From contig CAVQVR010000011.1 of assembly GCA_963717195.1 (NCBI GenBank), forward strand, positions 186,001-250,000: a stretch of 64,000 bases of DNA, in the 5' to 3' direction. The notes beneath the pieces were generated by a model. That model saw nothing but the letters and a program-made list of their open reading frames with translations. It made no database searches and had not been told where the DNA came from. How positions within the stretch are numbered: the stretch's first letter is position 1; every line of letters starts with the position of its first letter. Positions 56,146-64,000 of the stretch are shown piece after piece. Made by a program: the position numbers and the translations under genes. The DNA comes from JACDAE01 sp963717195. GTDB taxonomy: Bacteria; Chloroflexota; Ktedonobacteria; Ktedonobacterales; Ktedonobacteraceae.

Positions 56146-58398
56146 CACCTAGAACATTCTGCAAGAATCTGGATCGTGCTTATACGTCTAAGCATTTCCA
56201 AAGGACTCAATGTTCCACTGTATCCGGAACATTCTGCAGGATCTGGACATCCCTTATACTCAATGTCCCACTGTATCTGGAACATTCCACCACACCTGTG
56301 ACGGGGAACGTTCTGACATAAAGTGAATTTAAGATCCAAATGTCCAACTCGGATTGGAACAATCACAAGTTTGGAGATGTCCCTCGCCATTTTTCAATGT
56401 CCCATTTATTCTCGGACAATCAATGCTTGAACAGGCCAATATTCAAGACCCTACTCGTACATTTGGTTGCCTTTCACAATTCATGGATGGAGTCCAATGT
56501 ACCACGTATTATCGAACATTTGATGGTTCTCCTAATAGTAGTATCAAGCTACTCCACATTTTGGTTATTGGGGATTGAATTACAAACTTAGACGCCTGAA
56601 CAAGTAAGACCCAATTCCAGTCATCCTCTTCCAAACATAACTTTATTTCCCGGCCTCACTTTCCCAGACGTTCGTCAGTCCAGAAAATGTAAGTCTATCA
56701 GCTCCCATCTGGGCCGTTGCCTCCCCTGAGCTCCAGCAGCCGAGCTTAGATCATGTTCGGCATGATATGAAAGAATAGTCCGCACACCTGAGCAGTTGGC
56801 ATACGATACTAGTTTAAACAACCTACCAGGATATCTAGCAATTCACCGCTTCAAACCCCACCATTCTTCTAAGGGTCTCCGATGTACAAGCTGCAGAAGG
56901 ATTTCTACCCATCTAGTAAATTCAAAAGACCTCGGAACTCGTGCCGTCGAATGAGGCTTAGTGAGAACAAGCGTCTCAATCTCACACTCAGGCCAAAGGG
57001 TGACTGGCAGAAGCCTAGGTGATTGCAGACGGCGCTAGTCGGAACGGTCGATTATCATTATTTCCAGGAAATTCGAGACATTTCCCAACCCTGAATGTCT
57101 TGAAAAAGCCTCTTGCGAACCGTCCCTTCCGAGCGGAGGATGTGGATCTCGACCCAAGAAATCGGGAATCTGGATCATGGAATCCATTTATAGGAAATGG
57201 CAGCCGAGCGATGGTACAGTAGGGTTTCCAGAACAGATCAGGCCGGTACTGTAATATCGCATGGTAGCTTAACCCCCACCCGCCACTTAGCGCTGAAGAA
57301 CCAAAGAGAACGAGACACTCCACTTTGAGAGAACTTGACATGAACACGTGACACATATCAACGCCTGTTGGCAAGGAGCTCTCCTCAACTGCCGCCAGTG
57401 CAGCGGCATAGATGCTTACAAACCTCAATACGAGGGTCCGTCTGCACAGGAAGCATGGTTACATGAGCAGAAAGGGAGGAGATAGGATCGGAGAAGGCTT
57501 GCACAAGATGCTGTCATGGCCGGCATGGGTCTGCGGTACGTTAGCGCGACCGCCGGAAGGGTACCGAGCAAGATGGCCCCCTATGGCGGACCTGCCTTGG
57601 CGCTCGGGGAGGCTGTTAGGCCTTCCCACAGCGTCGGGGGCGGCCACCATGGGCCATTCGAAAACGGCCCCAGGGCAGCAGTGCAAGAACATTGGCGGAA
57701 AGGGCACGCAACCCGTCCAAGCTATCGAAACACCGCGTATTGCAGAGAGGTATCCCCCCATTGGAGTGGGCGAGAGCGTCCCAGGCGACGGACGAGACGA
57801 GACGAGACGTGACGGGACCAAAAGAGGCATTCAGGACGTAGGAGTCTTTGGTCAGACTGGCTGTGTGCGCCGCCGGCCAGGCAGGATTGACCGAAAGGGC
57901 ACTGAAAAGCACTGGGCAGGGCAAGAGACTCGTGGCAGAGGCAAAGTGCTTTCTGTATAAAAATTGCATAAGTTAAGACATGCGGGCTTTCAAATCATCC
58001 TGACTGCCGCTCCGCTGCTGTTGCTACTGCCGCCGCTGCCTCCACGCTCTTTGCCCATCTGGAGACATCCAGAGCCAGTTCGAGTATTGTTTGTGGTCGT
58101 CTCGAGCTAGGAAGCAAGCACGAGTCGCTCGGGAAGCCCAGCACACCAGCGCATTTTTTAACGGCCTCGTCCCGTGCATTGGCATTCGATTTTCGAACGG
58201 GTCAATGATTTATACATCTACATGTCCCTGCGCTGCGAAAACGAACGAACCCGGACCAGAGGGGTGCTGCGAGCGTCGAGTTGACTGAAGCAGCTGGCAC
58301 GGTGCTCCTGCGCGCTGGAGGGCGTCCAGGCAAGCTGAAGGCCGTGGCCGCGCGAGAGAGAGAGCTGCTACCGCAGGCAGCGTGCGACCAGCGCAAGA

Positions 58399-59491
58399 AT
58401 GTCCAGGACGTCGCAAAGGTAAATTCCTCAGCAAGCCGCGGGAGAGCAAGAGAGAGGTGAAGCCGAAGCTGACGCTTAAAAACCGCATAGGAGGGACTAC
58501 CACATCGTTGTTTTAGGCGCCGGTTCGTCACTGCCCTCCTCCTTCAGGAGGTCGTGGTCGAGTTTCACAGCTGACAATTTTTGCAATACTAGGCGGCGTG
58601 GGCAAGTCATGCCTCACTGGTAAGGGTCACCACCCCTGATGCTCCTTATCTTTATTGACCGTCTGAACAGCACAATTCGTCCAGAATGTCTGGATCGAAA
58701 GCTATGATCCGACGATTGAGGACTCGTACCGCAAGCAAATCGAGGTCGATGTGAGTTCTCTGTCGGGGTGTCGTGTCTGTGCTGCGGTAACTGACGCACA
58801 TTGATAGGGGCGTCAATGCATGCTTGAGATGTACGATACTGTACTCCATTGACGAGGCGACATGTGGCTCACAAAAAGCAGATTAGATACAGCTGGCACT
58901 GAACAGTTCAGTGAGTTGAAGAAAAGATGCCAATCACGTGATTTGACACTGACTTTTCACAGCTGCAATGAGGTACCATGCTCCACGAATGGTGGCAAAA
59001 ATGACGTTGGATTACTGATTGTAATCCAGAGAATTGTATATGAAAACAGGGCAAGGCTTCCTGCTCGTCTTTTCAATCACCAGCCAGAGCAGTCTTGCCG
59101 AACTTGCAGAGCTCAGAGAGCAGATCATCCGCATCAAAGATGACGAGAACGTTCCCATCGTTATCGTTGGCAACAAGTCAGACCTTGAAGAAGATCGAGT
59201 GGTGACGCGGCAGAGAGCCTTCACCGTCTCACAGAGCTGGGGAAATGCTCCCTATTACGAGACATCTGCCCGGCAGCGGGGTAAGTCTGCCCTTCAAGTC
59301 CAGACCAGAGCGCTAATCTCAGTCAAGCAAATGTGGATGAAGTGTTTATAGATCTTTGCCGGCAGATCATTCGCAAGGACAACACGGCAACGTCGAGTCT
59401 CGATGATGAAGTCATGTATCATCGAAAAAAGCAACGGCGACCTCACAGGACACGGCGAAAGAAAAGGGATGGTGGATGTACGATATTATGA
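58399..59491 (+). CDS. Fungal Rap1/Rsr1 (Krev-1)-type small GTPase, nine exons
   Basis: Exons: 58399-58418, 58491-58522, 58593-58619, 58671-58750, 58808-58830, 58882-58910, 58963-58972, 59030-59280, 59328-59491, joining without a frame break to 211 residues. The product starts MSRTSQRRDYHIVVLGAGGV with P-loop GAGGVGKS. It has the effector loop YDPTIEDSY, switch II DTAGTEQF (Thr after Gly as in Rap proteins, where Ras has Gln), NKSD, ETSA, and a basic tail ending in the CAAX box CTIL for prenylation. Rsr1/Bud1 proteins sit on the plasma membrane and mark growth sites and hyphal polarity. Exon 7 is only ten bases long. Two acceptors end in AG after A (AAGCAG, CAAG). This is the strongest proof that the block is eukaryotic. 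Confidence 0.9.
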
Positions 59492-60159
59492 TGACCTGAA
59501 CAGCCAAGAGCTGTGGATGTCGTAGGCGACTCGCGCAGGGTCGGTCCTGGAGACTTCGAGTGGCTAAATTTCGATTCATGTGGTTCATTCAAAACGGTGG
59601 CATTTTGTGGACAAAATGGTTTTGCATTTACGGAGCTCCAACATAGACGGGAAAAGTTCACGGTTTATGAACATAGAGGTGGTCATAGTCAATGCAATTA
59701 TGATCCGATTTCGATTCATGGATGGTAGCATGGTACAATGATTTCTCCTTTGGCTCTGGGACCCACATCTTACAATTAAATGGGGGTTCGCCAGAGAAGG
59801 CAAGTGTCGCCTTAGCTACTCAGGAACTGCAGCCCGTATGACTTCAATTCGTTGATCTCCATAGACTAAGAGGCATAGCTCTTCGTGGAACATCCTCTCG
59901 ATGTCTCCTTATGCACTCCTGCGCCAAATCTACGGATGTCATCCAACTTCCTCCATCATCAATGCCAGCTCCCACGGTGCTTCCGTTATGACTTGGTGTC
60001 CCCTACTTCCATTGCAACCGCGTTGTCCAACGACGATCTCCTGTTGGAAGGCGAGCCTACTCAAATAATTAGAATATGTTTCGTACACGGAAAGAAGTTC
60101 AAGTGGTTTCTCCGGCGCGCCTGAACCAACACGAGTGTAGCTTTTTTGAGGTTCGGCAG

Positions 60160-61160
60160 TTTATCAGAGAGACTCACCCGGAATATCAACAGCTTCCAAC
60201 GAACCGGGACCTTCCTGCTTGGACCGGAACAATGGTAAGTTGACCTCTCGCTCCGCAAAGCGAAACTCAACGTTCTCACGCCTGCACTCTTCGGCAATAT
60301 CGTCGAAAGTCTTGCCCTCGTCCTTTGCCTGAGCACGAATCTTCCTGGTTCTGAACCGCCATATTAGGTGAGAGATGAATATTCCGCCTTCGATGAAGAC
60401 ACAAAGAATGTACAACACGCCTCCCAAAACATCGAATGTGTTTTGGGCAACTGGGTTCTCAGAGTTAGTCGGGTAAAATAGAGCGGGGAGTAAACAACTA
60501 CCGAGGGCCATTAAGGAGAAAAAAGCTCCCATCCAGTCGATGGTGAGAAATATCTTTCTGTGTCAGTAAAGTCAATATTGAGTTATTGAAGGGCATACCC
60601 AATTAATCCCGATTACACGACCTCGACGTTTGTATATCTCTATATATGGGGGCAGAAGCCCCGCTACTAGGAGGATACTGGCAATGACTCCGATGATGAT
60701 CATGGGAAAAGAGATCCCACGATCGTATAAAGGCTTTCTTGTCAGTGATCAGTTTCCCGAATATCTGTGGAGAAGAGCAGCCACCTTAAGAGTCAATATC
60801 AAGGCTGCTTCAGCGCCACCCATCACAAGCCAGATGACTATGCCAACTAATGTCGCTTTCCATACCTGCCAATGACTGACACTTGTAAGCGGACGCGAAG
60901 TGACTTGATGGCAAGAGATTACTTGCTCATGATAGATCAATGTTTGACCCCAGCTTATTAGGCAGAATGTACCGAAGACTTGTGGTTGGACTTGGATTGG
61001 AATGTTGAAGTTCTGAGAGGGTTCAGAGCGATTTCTATATTTGTAGAGGAGATCAAACCTGGCCGATTGCATACACTCCGAATGGAACAGCACCTGTGAA
61101 CCGTCAGAGAGAAGTGATAACTGTGTAGAGAACATACAAACTGCCCACAAAAGCATCATT
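60160..61160 (-). CDS. Fungal PQ-loop repeat membrane protein, intron-containing, ends not resolved
   Basis: Read on the minus strand in at least three exons. The upstream exon (about 61,100-60,790) has FGTFCLISWGQTLIYHEQ and WKATLVGIVIWLVMGGAEAA with LILTL. The next (about 60,740-60,604) has FPMIIIGVIASILLVAGLLP followed by PYIEIYKRRGRVIGINW, the PP/PQ-loop. After a roughly 50-base intron comes IFLTIDWMGAFFSLMALGSC with NTFDVLGGVLYILCVFIEGG and RTRKIRAQAKDEGKTFDDIA. A probable donor (GTGAGT) near 60,178 indicates that the C-terminal end lies further on. PQ-loop proteins with this layout are vacuolar or endomembrane transporters (cystinosin relatives). The substrate and the first exon are unknown, and exact exon borders are estimates. 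Confidence 0.7.
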
Positions 61161-62312
61161 ATTCCTGGAAGACCATCTGTCTTTTTGGTACGGTAGTTTG
61201 TCCATATCCTGGAATATCAGTATGGGACCGGCAGTGAATAGACATGGTGCTCACTGAGGTCCTAGCTGATTTTTGTAAGCTAGTTCTTGATATATAGGAT
61301 TTGAACTTACTTGAATGCACCAAAATCTGCTCTTTGGTTAGCAGACATAACACAGGGGAACAAATTTTCATACACTGTTAATGGTCAGTTTTGTTTACAT
61401 CTAGGAGGTCCACGAACCTGTTCCAATTGTCCTTCAGGGAGAGTTAGTGGTTTGCTTCTTCTCAGATGGCGATTACTTACCCAAGAACATTAGCAGCCTA
61501 CAGAAGTTAGCCTGGTGTTGAAATTGCTGAGTTGAGAGCATATATTGAAGAACGTCATTCATCCAGTTGATACCCCCATTTTCGAGCACAACGGCAGACT
61601 TTGCTCGGACATCTCAAGCACTTGCAAGCCATGAAGGAACTTCTATATGAGGACCACCCCAAGTGAATGAGCAAACCAGGAACGCGGTAGTCAGTTCTTA
61701 AGGTTTGATTTCATCTTGTCTGCATTCGATAAAAGACGGGGTTTCTCACAACTGGGATGGTCGTCTGTGGGGCCATCGCAACCTTGCCAAGAATCAAGTG
61801 GCGGATATAGGTAGTCCAAGTTCAAGGATAGTGAAAAATGTATGCAAAATCAATATAAATGAACAAAAGAGTACTTCACAATGCTGCGCAAGGCAAAATT
61901 CAATTCTAATGAAGATTGGATTCAATATCAAAGACGCAAGAAAAAATTGGTTGTAAATTGGTTGTACTATTACCTCACTAGCGGGGCCGACGGTCAAGCC
62001 GCGGAGGATGTGAGCAACTCGGGGTTGATGAACCTTTTTGGGTAATGAGTGGAACTGAATTTGCCTAGCAGAGTTTGTTGCGTATAGAAATACTATTTTC
62101 TCAAAAACTAGGTTGAAGTAGATGATACTAATCAGAGTCTGGGCGACATTTTGGCATATTTCGCATAATCATCGCCTATGTTATTCCCAGAAAAGGGGGG
62201 TCACCCCCACACCACACAAAATCCAACACGTGAGAATCTTCGATCGCTTAAGAACTGCACAAAATTCAGTCTCAAGTGCCGAAGAAAAAAAGTGCAAAAA
62301 ATTAAAGCTTAG

Positions 62313-62398
62313 TGCAACCGCCGTGAATCGAACACGAACCTCCACCTAGCTCACTGATGAGTGGAAGGGTGGAATCCTAACCATTGGACCACGGAAGC
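62313..62398 (-). tRNA. tRNA-Gly (UCC) with a 14-base intron
   Basis: On the minus strand: acceptor GCTTCCG (62392-62398), D arm GTCCAATGGTTAGGA, anticodon stem CCACC / GGTGG with loop CTTCCA and A, intron at 62348-62361, T arm TCGTG-TTCGATT-CACGG, and 3' strand CGGTTGC with discriminator A at 62313. The anticodon is TCC, placed correctly after T33, and the intron follows position 37 as in eukaryotes. Two acceptor pairs (positions 3 and 4) are mismatched T-T, so this copy may be weak or carry base errors. tRNA-Glu was considered and rejected because position 33 would then be C. Confidence 0.75.
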
Positions 62399-64000
62399 CA
62401 TGATTCACCATCTGATGTTGATGAAATATCTTACAGTTCTGAACTGATTTGTGGAAGAAAAACTCTTATTTTAGTACATATAGGTTTGCCAGAGATGAAA
62501 CGTCGGTGCTCCGTAAGCGGAGGCTAAGGAGGCTAAGCTGATAAGAAACTGCACACGCGATACGGATCTTATCATTTCAGGCCCGGATTTCCACAAACGA
62601 TTGGTTTATAGGTTACTGATTCTTTACTAAATGCAAAGGTTCTCTTCTACCTGCTATATAGACTTACAGCTACGGGCCATTTCTTAGTAAACTCTGTTTA
62701 GAAATTAAATCATGCTCAATTAAGCTCAAAAGCTTCACTGATCTTACTCGAGTTAAGTTTATCGAGCGACTGTCTCTGCCAACCAGTACACAGTCCTTCA
62801 AAACCCGAGGAGCAATTCAAGAAAGAAGCTCACCTCAAACCTCTCGCCTCATTCTCTGCTACGCTGTTCTTCTTCACGACTCCATTGGAGCTAAAACTCC
62901 ATGAGCCTATCCGTACTGCTGAGCCCAGTGAGTTACCACTCCCTGCACATTCCAGGGCCTGCCAATGAGTCTGCCCTCCTTCTCAGGAATCATAGAAGAA
63001 TGTGGCATTGAATTTGATTCGCGGGTCCATTCTCAACTCAACATCAAGTTAAAACACATCCAATGCATAACAAATTACGAATTCTAAGATACACTCTCAG
63101 CTTCAAATCAACGCATCATCCGGGGAAACCAAGAGTACTACCGCCAACTTTCACACAATACAAATTCAAATAAAAATCGATCTTCAGCCGATCTTGCAAT
63201 ATTGTGATAGAGAACTCCCCAACTTCCACTTTCCAAAATCATTTGCCCTACAAGTAGTAAAGCGCCGAGTTGTGGTTGATTAGTTGGGGATCTGCTTTCG
63301 CCCTCGTCGCTGCCCGAAGAAAGTCATGTCATAACTCACGAATATATTTCCTCCTGAACTCGCGAGAATCTCTACATACTAGGTGCTGTGCACTGTCTGT
63401 AGATATAAAATCTCTAGAAAAGACAGGAAAGAGAATCGTTCTAGTTATTGTTACACTACGTGTGAAACTTCCACTGATAACCTTCCTTTTCTAACTCAAG
63501 GCAATTGGAAGGAAGAACTGGCAGCTTGCGCTACTATCTTGAAATTAGGTTGTGTATTTGCAAGTCTCTGTCGTCTGTATATATTTTAGGAACCTCCAGG
63601 CTCTCATGGAGGAAGCTTCTCTCGAGGAACTCAATATCATTCCCACGTGTTAAGAAAAGGCCATGCAACGCTCACCGCAAGCGCTAAACGCCTCACCGGC
63701 TCTGTCCCCGCTGTCTAGATCTTTAGGGGTCGCTGCAAAGAGTTCTAAATCGGGCTCTTTCGATCCCGGAGGACTACTTGACGTTTCAAAGCCTCCCGAG
63801 AGATTCGTGGGGGTCCCAGGGGTTTCAATGGGGGTCATTGTGACGTCGAGGATGTTCTTCGGAAATGTATGAATTTTCCACACGGGTTTCACCTGGAGCT
63901 GCTTGTACTACTATCAGACAATGTGGTGGATCTGATCAGGACTAGCTCGTACCGTGTCTACTTTCTAAATTCATATGAAGAGGCATGCAAAAGGAGAAGC

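Larger units (their letters stand above)
56146..64000. other. Fungal nuclear DNA block
   Basis: From here to the window end no bacterial gene is found. The DNA carries spliceosomal introns of 47-72 bases with GT-AG borders, a Ras-type gene, a fungal PQ-loop gene and an intron-split tRNA. At 56,150-56,320 there are three degenerate copies of a unit with CCACTGTATCYGGAACATTC, a local repeat. The stretches 56,600-58,398, 59,492-60,160, 61,160-62,312 and 62,399-64,000 hold no gene I can support. Possible exons are a plus-strand one ending near 61,665 (RQTLLGHLKHLQAMKELLY) and a minus-strand one at 63,650-63,890 with TPIETPGTPTNLSGGFE. Confidence 0.8.

Noticed and set aside
56029..56591. Several 70-90 residue frames across the junction and repeats
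   Set aside because: They cross the chimeric join or a tandem repeat and have no recognisable domain.
57412..57960. 182-residue open frame in GC-rich fungal DNA
   Set aside because: Arg/Gly-rich in all frames on both strands, no domain, no splice support; more likely an upstream non-coding region.
62313..62398. tRNA-Glu (UUC) assignment
   Set aside because: It needs C at position 33 and a shifted stem. The UCC reading gives a standard loop and matches the CCACCCTTCCA pattern of tRNA-Gly.

Overview
The window is a composite of at least two, probably three, unrelated genomes. Bases 1 to about 55,750 read as one continuous bacterial chromosome segment of moderate GC with dense genes on both strands. 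Gene content (an EccC-type secretion ATPase with a fused ubiquitin-like domain, DUF6114/DUF6230-like secreted proteins, a TIGR02680-type SMC operon, long C-terminal SecA zinc motif, many small palindromic repeats) suggests a Ktedonobacter-like Chloroflexota bacterium; this is inference from gene families, not a search result. Bases about 55,800 to 56,125 hold a very GC-rich piece of a bacterial acyl-CoA dehydrogenase of actinobacterial character. From about 56,150 to the end the DNA is fungal: a nine-exon Rap/Rsr1-type Ras GTPase with a CAAX end, an intron-split PQ-loop membrane protein gene and an intron-containing tRNA-Gly. I read the joins as assembly or read chimerism rather than gene transfer.

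Bacterial part, left to right. 1-7,800: a truncated and frameshifted WhiG/FliA-like sigma factor, two MITE-like elements, the EccC-like ATPase, and a divergent vWA plus kinase-like pair. 7,870-12,000: RlmB-type rRNA methyltransferase, a Thr/Pro-rich anchored protein, a Tat-exported six-blade PLL-like lectin and a PQQ-type propeller protein. 12,500-15,550: a WXG100-like protein, a probable type VII secreted polymorphic toxin, its overlapping HEAT-repeat immunity candidate, and an unknown small protein. 16,080-20,470: 3-hydroxybutyrate dehydrogenase, a LysM-SH3 protein, acetoacetyl-CoA synthetase and a TetR regulator (ketone body / PHB use). 20,950-27,130: a tandemly duplicated polytopic membrane protein around an MFS transporter, then an APH(6)-like phosphotransferase.

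27,350-36,820 is a Wadjet-type (JetABCD, DUF2397/DUF2398/TIGR02680/DUF2399) anti-plasmid operon. Its SMC gene carries a frameshift, and a decayed histidyl-tRNA synthetase gene sits between jetC and jetD. 37,280-39,140 holds three secreted or membrane proteins of the DUF6114/DUF6230 kind; 39,150-41,905 a flavin electron-transfer operon (FMN-binding protein, ApbE, NqrB/RnfD-FNR fusion). Then come a DUF983 protein, SecA with a triplicated N-terminal helical module, and a HAMP-like membrane protein. 48,200-52,960 holds isocitrate lyase and malate synthase (glyoxylate shunt) and an ArsS radical-SAM gene with its AhpD-like partner. The bacterial part closes with a GT76-like mannosyltransferase and a Tes-like radical SAM gene that is cut by the chimeric junction.

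Single-base frame breaks recur in otherwise well-conserved genes (sigma factor near 477, jetC near 30,740, the hydroxybutyrate dehydrogenase start near 16,086, the acyl-CoA dehydrogenase piece near 55,970). This pattern fits residual sequencing error as well as it fits real decay. No CRISPR array, rRNA, phage or transposase gene was seen.
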